Below are positions 24,200 to 36,900 of a stretch of DNA of 64,000 nt, in pieces. The DNA is from Varroa destructor. Taxonomy: Eukaryota > Arthropoda > Arachnida > Mesostigmata > Varroidae. The notes below the pieces were generated by a model, which saw nothing but the letters and a program-made list of their open reading frames with translations, ran no database searches and had not been told where the DNA came from. Positions within the stretch are counted from its first letter, which is position 1. Each line of letters opens with the position of its first letter. The position numbers and the translations under genes were made by a program. Where the stretch lies: positions 25,935,388 through 25,999,387 of the forward strand of contig NW_019211459.1 in NCBI RefSeq assembly GCF_002443255.2, given 5' to 3'.

Positions 24200-24367
24200 G
24201 AAGACGGTCATTGCTTCCGTCGTTGACTGCCCGAGTAAAGAAACTGCCTATGATGTGCAATTCTGCTGGCATGACCCATACCCACGTATTACGCATTCGA
24301 TGAGCGGTACCAAGCCGTGCTTAAGCGGCGGTTCCCAGCTACATCAGCGACACGACGTGCATGACGC
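24200..24367 (+). CDS. Candidate internal coding exon, unknown protein
   Basis: A 168-base block between an acceptor (TTATTACTATAG) and a donor (GC/GTAAGA), open in only one plus frame, with phase 2 at both ends. The peptide starts KTVIASVVDCPSKETAYDVQ and contains FCWHDPYPR and GTKPC. It has three Cys and a mixed, protein-like composition. No family is recognised and no neighbouring exon of the same gene was found. A symmetric exon of this kind could belong to a gene whose other exons lie beyond what I could detect. Confidence 0.25.
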
Positions 24368-25487
24368 GTAAGAATCTGCAACAGTATGTCTATGTACGTA
24401 GAGCAATTGCCTGAGCATACACGAGTCGATGTCGCTAGCTGTCTCTGAGTGGACAAATGGCACGTAAATATCATAGCAATACTATTTCCCTATTGCTCCT
24501 TCATGGCTAGCAAAGAAACTGAAACCGACGAGTTCAACAGATATACAAATGTACGACTCTTATTTGTGTGTGTATACATGCGTGTAGCTGAGAGCGCGGT
24601 GGATAGAGCAAAAGAAAAGTAGTTCTTAGGTATTAGATCGGCTATTGTAGAATGGCGGGCATCAGCACCGATGTGATTTGTTTTGAACGGCAAAACGCTG
24701 GTTCATTCGTAGGACAGTGGTTACTGGGTTCGTGCTATTGTTGCAACTGTTGCTCTTACTGCTACTATTGCTATGGTTAACGGCAGCTGTGGAACTAACT
24801 TCAGAATCCACATCGGACGCATAGAAACCGATTCACGTACCCTGACGGATTTATGCGTGCAGATAGGGAAAACCAAGCACTAGTTACGAGTCTATCGGAC
24901 TGTATGTAAGTAGAACTAGAATGAAAAGGTTGTGACTTGCCCAGCCCAGCGCTAATGTTGACCCGAAATAACGAGGAACAACGATGGTAGCGGTGTTGCC
25001 GATACCGCTGACGTTGCAAACAGCGAAATAATGATATAGTATTCAATTTACACACGTACATTAATGAAGTTTCTACGGTAACATAGATGCAATTTAACTA
25101 AAATGGGAAAAAGCTGAGTGGGCCGTAGTGAAGAAAGACCAAAAAGTGATAGAAACTGCGATACTAAATAAAATACCCAATTGAATTTTCTCTCACTTGC
25201 TACTTCACCATTACTGTAACTTCTTGTTTACTTAATGATCTTTGAATACATAGTTGAATCTACGTACGCATGCGAGTATTACATAAAACGCGTATGATAC
25301 TATAATGGATTGTTGCTGCGTCGTGCACTGGCTATCGTGCGTCCCAATCAATAGTTTCAGGTTCGTGTTGGATTAAGGAATGAAGTGACGCTTAGATGGC
25401 AAGTGAACGTGGCAGTAGATATGTTTTTCGAAGAAAAAAAGACAGAGCACGCTGGCGGCCGCCACACATATCTTGCTAGATGGATCT

Positions 25488-25504
25488 ACATACATACATA
25501 CATA
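25488..25504. repeat. (TACA)n microsatellite
   Basis: About four tandem units. Confidence 0.85.
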
Positions 25505-26971
25505 ATGCATATTTTTCCTTGTAGTGGCTCCTAGCCGTAGAGAACTCCAAGCTGACATGGCGTGCGTCTCCGTTACGAGATAACTGAATGAGGCGCACCG
25601 CGGCCACTACACGCGGCCATTTCCTCTATGTACGTTGTTCATCGTTACCATTTTATACGTACATTATTTTGAATTCGCTTTCAATTGATCAGTTACGTGG
25701 TACATTTTATAGATAGGGTGAGAAAGATTACTATGTCCCAAAAGTTCACATGGCGCCATATTGTAAATTGATCCAATCAACTAGTAGCAAAAACAGCTGT
25801 TGCATTCTATGAGAATCCCAGTGTCCGAGCTGACTCAAGCGATTGGTAAGTGTATTTCGCGAACAAAAAAAAAAGAACCTAGCCTCATCCTTCTACCATC
25901 GTACACACAATAGATAAACGAAGGTATAAGCTGAAGGTACGAACACTGGTTGCTCCCTTGATTTTGCTTCAGCGTAGTTAGTTTGTTAACGTGTTTATTC
26001 CGTCGTCACCGCTAAGAAGAAACGCTATCCTAAAGATTAAATGCAACGATAACCTGCACTTGATAAAGTTAAATAGAATACAGGAAGTTACAGAGAGACA
26101 CGAAAAGGTGCGTATCAAATAAGAGACTTCTAGAAAAGTAAACAGAGCTTCTAAATCCTTAACGAATGTAAAAAGACTAGAAGCAAAACCGTTACCGATG
26201 CGCCATTTTGTAACTTCGAAGAAAAGTCAGGTCTGGCAAATGTAACTTAGACTAAAATAGCAAATACAATCAAAACAGTTGAAGGCCTTTCCTACGCAGG
26301 CGTATAGTATAGTATCGTGAGGGGCAAAAAGAGGGGCTAGCTATGCGTTTTGCGTTCTGTGCGCTAATCTAACCTTTTTTTAAGTTCGGACATAAAACTT
26401 TAGCGAAAAAAAATTGAGCGCGAATTCGGGACGGCGATGGGAAGCTGCCGGGCAAACTGGCCGATAAAAGCGAACGTGTGAGTAATTTTAGGTCCTTCTG
26501 ATAATTACAGCTAATTAATCAGTAACTGCCTTAATAAAAAATTAATAATAAACTAATGCAATTCGGGTCTATAAAAACTAGTTACGTGACGATATCAATT
26601 CCACTTTGTAGAGATGGGTTGTTCAATTATCATGTAGTAGTTCCACATACGACAACTATTAACTAATATGGGTAGCTACCTAATCCGCTACCTGTAGAAT
26701 AGGCTCTTACGCTTAGATAAATAAATGTAATAGAAATTAGCAGCAGGCCAAACGGCTCCACTGCTACATTCGTTTTCAAAGGATTTGAATAATAATTGGG
26801 TCACGTATAACATAACAATATGCCACAGCGTTCCTCGCCCATCATACCTATGTAAAAAAGTAAATTGCAGACGACGAAGAACGTAAACAACTCACTAGAG
26901 TTCTTAGCGGGTTATTTCAACTGAATTTGTTTAAAGCAAAACCGGAACAAAAGAAACAAATAAAAGACACG

Positions 26972-26997
26972 GAGAGAGAGAGAGAGAGAGAGAGAGA
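26972..26997. repeat. (GA)13 microsatellite
   Basis: Uninterrupted GA dinucleotide run. It creates the Ser/Leu-rich minus-strand frames around 26917-27257. Confidence 0.95.
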
Positions 26998-29900
26998 CCT
27001 GACAGGAAGGAAAGGAAAAACGCGAGTGGGGGAATAAATAAATGAGAGAAAATTGTGATAGAAATAACATTTGCGCGCTGACTTGGCTGCAAGTGTTTTT
27101 TTAGGGTGTACATTTTTAGGTTTAATTTCATTCCAAGGCAACTCCGAAGCCCCAGGGGCATATTGAACAACGTTTTTATAGTTAGAGAAAATGGCAATGA
27201 TGATAACGAAAATCTAGTCGCAGTAGGTGGCAACGGACCGAAGTGGTGGAGAAGCATGGGTAGTCACTGGTTAGCTTAAGTCTATCGAATAATAAAAAGA
27301 TAGGATTCAATTTGTTAACAAAAAAAGTAGTAACGATGTATTTATTTTAGCTATAGGCTAGGTATAGAACTTTACATTTTTGACACTCGGATACGATGGA
27401 GGTAAAACGAATACGATTTGTGCAGAGTTTTTTAATCTTAAAAGGTAAGCAATTAGAAATATATTATTATTTGCTTGCTAGTAATATACCAAATATTAGA
27501 TCTGCCGACTGCTGACCGGTACCTGGTTGCAGGTTTCCTGTGGACGTAAGAGGTAATTTCGACTCTATTGAATATATTCGAAACATTTAATCTGTTTGTG
27601 GATGGTTTCCCAATACCCTGGGGCATTGTCTGCTGATGTAGGAGTAGAAATCCCAAAGGAGAAAGAAAGTCACGCTACACTAAGTGCAAAGCAGAGGTCC
27701 ATTATCACGACAGCCTGTAAGAGAACTAGTTAAAGCTCATGTTGGGCTTTGTTTTTACGATCGTCGAGGAAAGTCAATAGCAAGGGTTACGCAGGACAAC
27801 ATAAAATCATTGGTAACCAATGGCCGTTAGAGATAAACTGCCCTGATGGTCAGTAAACGATACCTGAGCCTACTAGAATCAATTTCCACTTATGTCACCT
27901 CGAAAAACTGATATCAAATAGAAGTCATAACCAAAAGACTGTCGAACTCTGTCAGGTTACGCAGGAGACAAGCGCAGGAAACGACTTGTTTGGAAGGAGA
28001 AGGCTTCGCAAAATAGAGATTTAATAAAAAGGTGCTAAAAAAGCACAGAACTGACAATGTCTTCGTTGCGTGTAGTTATAGATTCCGGCTAATTGGATGA
28101 AATCTATCCTGTCGCTAGGTGATTCAGCAAAATCCTGACCTTCGTAGTTCGCAAGTTCAAGTCTTAAGAAATTTATTATTAACTACTTGAATTTTCTGAT
28201 CATTGTTTTTTCGAGTTCGATTAGTCCACCCATTGGAATATAGAATAATTATGAAAATTTCGACTCCTTCTACTTTCTACTGATCGCATAAATTGTCCGC
28301 GAATAATTTAGAAAAGGCAATACTATTCTCGATTTGCATTGAAATGGGGTAAAGGCGTATTTCTTTTGAGGGAAAGGTATACATTGCTAGCATATTTATA
28401 CGAAAAAATTAACACCATTGAACGTCCTACCAGCCTCTAGCACTATCTGTATATTGGTAAACCAAGTTACCGAATCAATTATAACAAAAGACTATTTACA
28501 GACACGTAGTAACATTTACGCTACCCTAGATGAGCCATTTTGTAATCCCAATACTACTAAGCACGCCGCACTTTGATTCATATCTGCTACTTGTTTGTTC
28601 ACGCATAACGATCGACTTATTTATTTACCGTCTCTGCATCAAAATGCACGACTCTAAAAAAATCACTTCACTTCCATAGTAAAACGACGTTTTAGGCCGA
28701 TGATTTTTTCTATCAGGACAGCACGAACTGTGTTACGCCCAAATTCGAAACTATGTCACCATGTTCCGCAACATTGAAGAGTCGAACACGTTACTACCTC
28801 GCCATTATAGGGACGCGTGAGCCTTAAACCTAGCTTTTGCCAATTCCGAGCCTACTTTTTCTACAAACTGTCAACCCCGACTGTTGCCTTCTCCCCTGTA
28901 CGAATTGAATGTATTGATATACGGACGATTCCCTATTAACGAAGGCGCAAGATCCGATTGTGCTCGTAAAGCTTCGTGAAGTAAAGCTCGGAAAGGCTCG
29001 TGAAGTAAACACACTTACCTCATACAGACAGTCGGTTTTATTTTGCTTCTTAATGTTATACTATCCTTGATTGTTATTATTTACATTTAGATTACATGTA
29101 TATACAAATTGGGGATATTTTACGTTTCGGCAAATAGTAGGATAGTTATTGTTGGTTAGCGTTCAACAAAGCATTTGTCGTTTGGTTCATTGCGCCTTTG
29201 GGGGTTGTCGTTCGCGTATCTACCAACGTTTGTTTACATGCTTTAGTATTTGTCGGAGCAGAGCTTTCCTAACATTTTTAATAGAAATTTATTTTATCGT
29301 CATCAGTCACTATTCGCTTCTTTTGACTGTAGAGGAATACTGCTGTTTTCTGCCATTGTCAGTCCGCAGTCTGTAAATTTACATATACTCTGTAGATATA
29401 ATGGGAGCCAACAATCGAATGACCGATTCCATGTTTGTTCGACAATTATATGTAGCTTATGTATTTGATGTGATTTCACGAGGGTCCCCTGTACGTTGCT
29501 TTACTAGGAGCCAAGCCTGGTTGGAAAGGAACTTCTTTTTGTCGTATCACACTGTAGTAGCTATATATTACTATATGATACAATTCAAGAATAACAGACA
29601 TCGGTCACGACTAGAACTAGGGCTGCCATTGTATCAAGGAGCGACGTTAAGTCCTGATTCATGTAAAACTAAACCCCTTTACTACAGGACTAGGAAACAT
29701 TTAAAGGATTATCGCCTTTGAGCCTAGCGAGGGAATCTCGAATAGTCCCGCAATAGATAAAACATAACCTACTGGGCCAGTAGTCAACGCGAGAAAAATC
29801 TCCAAAAGTCTTCCAAAAAAGAAAGTCCGTCACTTTATCGAATATTTTAGTTAACTGTTATAGGTGTGTGCTTGGAAGGTATATGATGCTACTAGGCATG

Positions 29901-30046
29901 CTATTCTTTGCTAATGTATATCAGGAACTTAAGATTCGACTTGAGCAATCAGTTAAAAGAAACAAAGCAACTTGTCAATATTTTCGACTTTTCTTTGTTC
30001 GCATTCAAGTGGGCTCTGTATAATGATAAGAACAGCGGTTCCTACC

Positions 30047-30070
30047 GCTAGCTCTCGATTTAGAGCTAGC
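30047..30070. other. Short perfect hairpin
   Basis: GCTAGCTCT and AGAGCTAGC are perfect reverse complements across a 6-base loop. Function unknown. Confidence 0.6.
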
Positions 30071-30484
30071 TGAAGCGTCATCCCTACTGGTAGTAGAAGT
30101 GGAATAGTCGAAATATAATGGCATATGTAAGACTTATCATGGTAGTCTGTGGGGTACCATGGCACCCCCACCCATGCCCGTGTGTGCCGTTTCCTTTGCA
30201 CGTGATAAACTGCACCGGTTTGGCGCGACGTGGCCACGCATAAGCTTCCTTGGATTCAGCGTCACAACATTCGCGGAACCTAACTAAAGGATCGTGCTAA
30301 CCGTTATCATCGGAGGGTTCTTCTCGGGCAAAACTGACCCTATAAATATAACGCCGAATTGTTCATCATTGTATAGCAGTGATAACTAACTATGTAATTC
30401 TGATACATTTACACTTGTTATATCTCTTCTACACCTTACTATTTGGAAAATTCACAAATGTTACCAAACCATGGAGCTCTGGGT

Positions 30485-30490
30485 TTTATT
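30485..30490 (-). promoter_or_regulatory. Putative polyadenylation signal of the TSP1/CUB gene
   Basis: AATAAA on the minus strand, about 230 bases beyond the stop codon at 30722. It is the first such hexamer seen after the stop, so it would give a short 3' untranslated region. Confidence 0.4.
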
Positions 30491-30721
30491 CGCACCAATG
30501 GCTGCTATTCGATCTAAGCCCATTTCTAGGGTGTGGCAAGCAGATATCATGAATATTCGATGGGCTTGAGAAAATTGACCCTCAATAGGAAACCTTTTCA
30601 GCATTTTGACATTTCTCGCAACTTAACTTTGAGGCATTTTGCCGTCACTCCTCAGTTGCTGCTGTGAGCGTGATGCCAACTGGCTCGTTTGAATGTTCAG
30701 CATGCAGTTGCACTCGTACTA

Positions 30722-30945
30722 TTATTGTAGAACTGTTACGGGTGCTTTATTTTCAAGTGGCGCTAATGTTTCTGCCGAGTCGGTGAGGTCCTGCACCTCG
30801 ATGTGCTCCACGGTTGATGGGGGGAGCTTGAACATGCACAGATCCCTTTCGGATAGGAAGGGAGGTAGTACGACCGCCGTAGAGTTGAAAAACGAATTCG
30901 GAATATCCTCGCAACCGTAGTCGTACGCATCAAATTCGAATCCAT
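30722..30945 (-). CDS. TSP1/CUB gene, terminal cytoplasmic exon
   Basis: Acceptor CTGTGATTTTAG, phase 1. Encodes the acidic, aromatic motif DGFEFDAYDYGCEDIPNSFF and ends ENKAPVTVLQ before TAA. The tyrosine-rich acidic motif looks like a docking site. The C-terminal four residues are not a strong PDZ ligand. Confidence 0.86.
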
Positions 30946-33900
30946 CTAAAATCACAGAAGAACACATTGTTAGCGGAGGGAAATTAACGTCACATTTGTT
31001 AACGTGCCAGTACGACACGGTTTTTTGGAAGAAAGATCGGCCTCTACACCTGACTCGATTAGGAGCTTTTGTCAAACACAGGAGAACGCAAAACCCAGTG
31101 CAGGATGTCGTGTATAATAGCGCCCCTGTGTCAGTCTGTACAAAACAAGCAAAATTCTCCATAGACTTACAGCCTTACGGTATATTTCTCCAGCGCACTG
31201 AAAAAAATATCCGTATCGCGCAAGCAGCGAAGTGCGAAAACAGCAGTACGTAAATGAAACCTTACCTGTACCGCTCGTGGAACCAAACTCCGAGCTAGTG
31301 CACATCACAGAATGTCGCTGAAGTTTCGTATTACGTTTTCGTAGCTTTCTTCGAGCTAGGCCAGTCAAGTCGGCAAGGCTTTCTAACGACGCGAGGACTG
31401 AAGCCTTCTTCTTTAGTGGCGATTCCCCCGTTGATGAGGGCGGCTGAAGGCCGTTTTGTGGTTGTGAGGCTACCGGTGTCACGGTGGCTCGCGAAGGCAC
31501 CCGGTGAATCTCGACCGAGGCCGCAGTCGGAGTCGGCGTCGGTGGTGGACTAGGTGAGAGCACCGTCTCTAATGAGTCTCCGGATAGTAAAAGATCAGTA
31601 GGGCTCTGCAAATGATTTTTTAATCAGAAGAACATGATGATTTAGACGATGGCTAGGGCCATATATATATATATATGTGTATATATATATACGCGGAACT
31701 AGACTTAAATATTGAGCGCCGTATTCAATAGATGTTGATTTTCTTCTTAGATGATAATTAGATTTTTAGATGAAAATATTACACGCATGTATTAAATAAA
31801 TATCCCAAAGTCTGCGGGCGTTAGACATGTTCTGCGATGGCTGGCTCCCAACATATACGGACAATGCCCTATTTAGAATGACCATCTCACGTGTGACGAA
31901 ATTCAAGAAATAAACACGTTGCTACTGCGCCGTCATGGGGACTATATGTACGTATTAGAAAAATAGGATTTCCAATAATGTTTGTCTAGGTCTGACAGAA
32001 TTTGTTTGGGTATCCTAATGATTACAGTCATCTACTCTGCGTCTAAAAGTTAGCTGTACGACTACGGTTATTCAACTATTATCCTTTTTTTTCTCTGTAA
32101 AATCGGCCACGAAATTTATAGATTCGCTGGTTAAAGTCAGCTTGGTCTAACATTCGTTCTAGCATTGCCTGTTTGATCTTTGCCTAGGTCATGTTAGATA
32201 AGGATATCTAGTCAAATATGATATGCGTGTAGCTATCTATATTAAGGCGCCATGTTTGACGAAATAAAAGAAGCACTATATTAAACATCGAGTATCTGCG
32301 TTACGAACATAAATTTATAACAGACACATGTGCCTGGCTTAACAATGATGTGGAGGCCGTCTTATTTGTATAATGTAAGGTCTAATTAATGTAAACAACT
32401 GTAGCCCATATATTTCCTCTACTTGTTTTCAGATAAGTTGACTAGCTGTTTTTTGGAAATAGATACTAATAGATTGAAATGATCGCTTGCTTTTTAGGCT
32501 AGTTGTTCAGACGAGTCCCCGGACAAACCCAGTATTTGCCTTGTTTTTTTTTTTTTTTTTTATAGGTGGACGCTAGAGTACGACGGGATCGTCCTTTACA
32601 AGGAAATGGCAAAGTTCCAATAGTAGACCCCAAGCAGAATTTTTCGTGTCTAACTTTTAACTGCGGTTTAATCGTAGCTTATTTCTGACCACAGATAAAT
32701 CTGATAAGAAAATCACCAACCAGTTTTAAGTAGCTTAATTGATCATATCAGAAAGTTCTAACTGGATGAGTGTGCATCACCATCGAACCGCTATAGGCAT
32801 GCTTCTCTGCGATCCGTTGGCGACCTGTCACGTTGACAATGCACTATGGATCTAAGCAAATAGGTGGTCAAGATCGAATCTCTGCTGTGAGCGTGCAAAC
32901 TGATCAAACGAGAAAAACGTATTTATTCAACGTTTGGAGGCCCCTGGACAGTATTTCACAAGGAGCCTTCTGTTTTTGAGTGTAACGGACGTCAGTCATG
33001 GCAAGGCACCGTTTCATGCTGACGGTATACATAGAAGCGACTGAATCACGCTGAATATTTTCTCTTTATAATCGGAGTATAATCTCATAACAAGGTTAGT
33101 CAATAATAAAACCAGAAAAAGTTTTAACTTGCCAAAATCTGCCATTTTGATTCAGATGTTAAGCGAAACGTTCCAGTTCGAGCCGCAAAGATTACGTTAT
33201 TAAAGTACTGTTATGGTACGTCTGTCTCTACAAAGCTGTTATGCACGCACCAGGTCGAAAAAAACTGTTTTGTACGTATTTTTTTTTTTAAATGTCCAAA
33301 CCCAAACTCTAATACCCGATCCCTTGTTAAATCATTCCATTTCACGGCGGTTAAATAACTATCCCCCAAACATTTCCCGCCTAGTTTCAACAATTCTAAG
33401 CCTTTGCAGCGAGTATTGGTTAACAATGTACGCAATGTAACTACCTGTCCCTCAACGTTGCCCGGAGGTATAGAGAAAACCGATGGTCTTCGTTGTTTCG
33501 TGATGACCTTGGCCAAAGCCACCCGATGAACAAGGCAGAGCGTTCCTGAGACGATCAATAGGGAGCCGACAACGATCAACGCCACCAGATGTAGTTGTGG
33601 CAATTGGCGAATCCTGTGCAACAGTCCGATCTGTGCCAGAGCCGTAACGCCGCGTGGGATCAGCTCCTCGTAGAAGCTCATCAGGACGTCGACATCTTTG
33701 CCAGGCGCAGCTGTTCCATAGACAAACTCGATTCGTAGAGGGCCTGATGGTGAACGTAGCTCCAGCGGAAGTCGAGAACTCTCGTCGCCACCTGTCAACG
33801 TAACGAGCATATCGCCGCCAGCGTTAACCCCGTCCCGTACGACCAGGTAATTACTGTCCGGCTCGCCAAGACGCGCCGAGCTCAGCCGAACAATGATAGA

Positions 33901-36900
33901 TGACGCATTATGGAATACCGGCCGAAGAATCCACAAAGCATGGCTACCATTACGAGCGCATTCGTCAGCCTTGAAGTACACCGTTGTATTTTTAAACACG
34001 CCCAGAACACAGCCGCATGCGCAGTACCTGGCCACCTGCGTGTTTAACAGGAGAATAGAATGAAGATAAAGAACAACACCATTTCTTTTATTTACATTAA
34101 TCGTCTAATTATTGATGATATGTATATCAGCGTTGTTTGCTGTTTCGTCTAACTAGTGACACAACTAAATATTATGTTATGTTTCGAATCGTGCCTTTTC
34201 CGACAGGGCCGTGGACAACAAAAAAGCAGAGCGCGCACCTGTCCAAGGTCGACGTCAGGTGGCAGCGTGGTCGACGAAGAGGGACATTTGTCGGGAAGGT
34301 CGCACTCACGCGACTCGATACGTTCGCCCCGGCATTTCTTTTTTGAACAGCTCCTGTGTCGCATCTGGCTACCTCTGCCGCATCCGCCACTACAAAATGT
34401 CCACGGCGTCCACTCGTCCCATTCTCCGTACTGAGATGAATCTGCCTCGAATAGGATGCCAGAGAGAGGTTTCGTAAATAACCTAGGTGGCGCATAGTTT
34501 CACGAATTGCTAAGGCCTCTATGAAAGTGAATGCATTATAATTCAATGCAGATGGCGCAATCAATGCGTAGGCATGAGTCTAGTCTTCCGCTTCGACTCA
34601 CCGAACCACTGTATGTATCCTTTAGTAATATCTGCACCCATTTATCGGCTTTTCGTCAAAACGAAAACTCCTTGCTACTGCGACTATCATTATTACTGTG
34701 AGTCCTTGAACCCAGATTGACGATGATGATGATGATACGTAGGGTAAGTACGTTCGAAAAAATTATGTATCAAACGACTCTCACCATCTTTGACGGGGCG
34801 GCAATGAACCTCTACCGAGTGAACGGCCCCATTGTGCGCAGTGCTCACGTAGTGAAAGCAAAACTTGCTAAAGGGCCCATCAAAGTGGTGACAGCCGAGA
34901 TTGATTGCGTGGCGTTCCTTGTACAGCCGTTTCTCCATAATATACGTCTCTGTTCCGGTAGCTTCGCTTAATCCGTATATTCGAAGACGATCCTGACTTC
35001 CCGAACAAGGTGGGTAGTGATACGCCACATTGATACCTGCAAGGAACCAATAACTCAATTAAATTCACAATATGTACCTAGCTAAATGAGGAAGAAAAAA
35101 AGCAGTACTCATGTTGTCTCGCTGTTGCGAAGATTCAACTCAACTTTTGCTTCGCCTTGCCAAGTAACAATTTGGGGGGGGGGGGGGGTCAATTTAGGGT
35201 CAACGGTATATGTTTCGCTGTCTATGTGTAGCCATGCCAAGGCCTGATTATAAGAGCGCGCATGCGTATTCTAATTGGAACAAAATACTTAACTTCTCAT
35301 TGTCGATGCAGTATATACAGTACAACGATATGTACAACGTTTGATAAATGAAATAAGCCAGAAGACTGTCCGAGCTGCCCCTAATTTTATAGTGTGCCCA
35401 TATTCAAGGCCTCTCGATCCAAAGGGTTCACAAACAGCGTGGAATTCATTACATAGTGTGCAACTGTGTGACTATCAACCGACTGTGCATAGCCCGTCTG
35501 TCTCTGATGCGATGAACAGCTACGGCCGTAAAAATAAAAAGTATCCCAAATGTCTATAAGATATGTACATGCTGCACAAATCAGTATTGAATGCCCCCGT
35601 TCACTAATTTATTTCTGGAAGTTGTCGGCATTGTCAGTAGGGTCGCTAATAATATTATAAGGCCAACTCGGCTAAAGGGCGCATACGACCATCAACGAGT
35701 CAGTTTGAATATAGCTACACCTGCGTTTTACTATCCAAAAACGATAAGGACATCGGCTAGTTTTCAGATTGCCTACATAAACAAATTCGCTGTATAGGCC
35801 TCACTGCCGTCATTAGCTTTTGTTCTACTACTGTTATTATAATTACGAAAATACACCTGTAACTTTGTAAAGGACTGAAGATTCCTTGAACAATGTTTAC
35901 ATATAATTATTTAAAAAACCTGAAAAAAAAGAAATGAACAAATGGATTGAATTAGGAATAGCTGTGTCCTGTACTGCAAGTACCACTTTCGTTTAAGCAA
36001 AGGACAAAGTTACTTAATCAACTCAAAAATAAGGAGGACTTTTCAACCTGCCTAGTCATTTTACTGTTATCTTACCGCGGTCATGTGGACCGGAGCGGCT
36101 CATCGTATGTGATCACATGTTTATATAACCTGCTTGTGGATCCCTAAGCCCGTTTGCTTATAAAATCATCTTCACGATGAGAATTAGATAAGTAATTGCG
36201 CTAACATTGGCCGAAGGCAGTTTCACACTCTTGAAACGCCGAGGGTGAAGCGATAGGTTACATCTGAAACTTCATGCCTGGTTGTGGCGTAATTTTTCAT
36301 TGGAATTTTCTAATTGGTACGTATAGTACTAGGATCACTGAAAGAAACATTTCTCATGCACATTCTCTCACAGCTACTGGTGCTTACCATCAAGACATTG
36401 TCCGATAAATTTTTGCGCTACACTTATCGAATATTGCCCACTCCATTTTGCTTGAATAGAGAGGCTTCGGGCAACTTCCGACAACAGAGTCTCGCAGTCG
36501 TCACAGTGCAACGATACCTAGAAAGAACAGTCCCCAAAGGAGGGATTATAGTTAGGTATTAATTATTCGATATAATATAGTATCGCTTTTGTCAAGATCT
36601 CATCAAAGCTTTCCATGTTGGACNNNNNNNNNNNNNNNNNNNNNNNNNNNNNNNNNNNNNNNNNNNNNNNNNNNNNNNNNNNNNNNNNNNNNNNNNNNNN
36701 NNNNNNNNNNNNNNNNNNNNNNNTATATATACAAAATGTGACACCTTTGCTTGCCTTTAAACAGAAACATGCGTTTTAACGAATTTTGTTAATAGACGTG
36801 TCATCTTTGGCGGCCATATATATTCAATATAATTACTATTCATAAAAAGTATGACTTTAACTTGGAACTGAACCTTTCACTAGTCAAAACATCCCCTTCT

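Larger units (their letters stand above)
24368..30484. other. No supported gene
   Basis: AT-rich, with open frames up to 108 codons (27257-26931, minus, partly built on a GA repeat; 29401-29721, plus). None has motifs. Contains CATA and GA microsatellites and a 9-pair hairpin at 30047-30070. Confidence 0.5.

Noticed and set aside
36060..36115. Minus-strand ATG followed by a strong donor (GCG/GTAAGA) upstream of the 34785-35036 exon
   Set aside because: Upstream in-frame stop; the neighbouring exon at 36388-36517 fits the phase and the protein motif much better.
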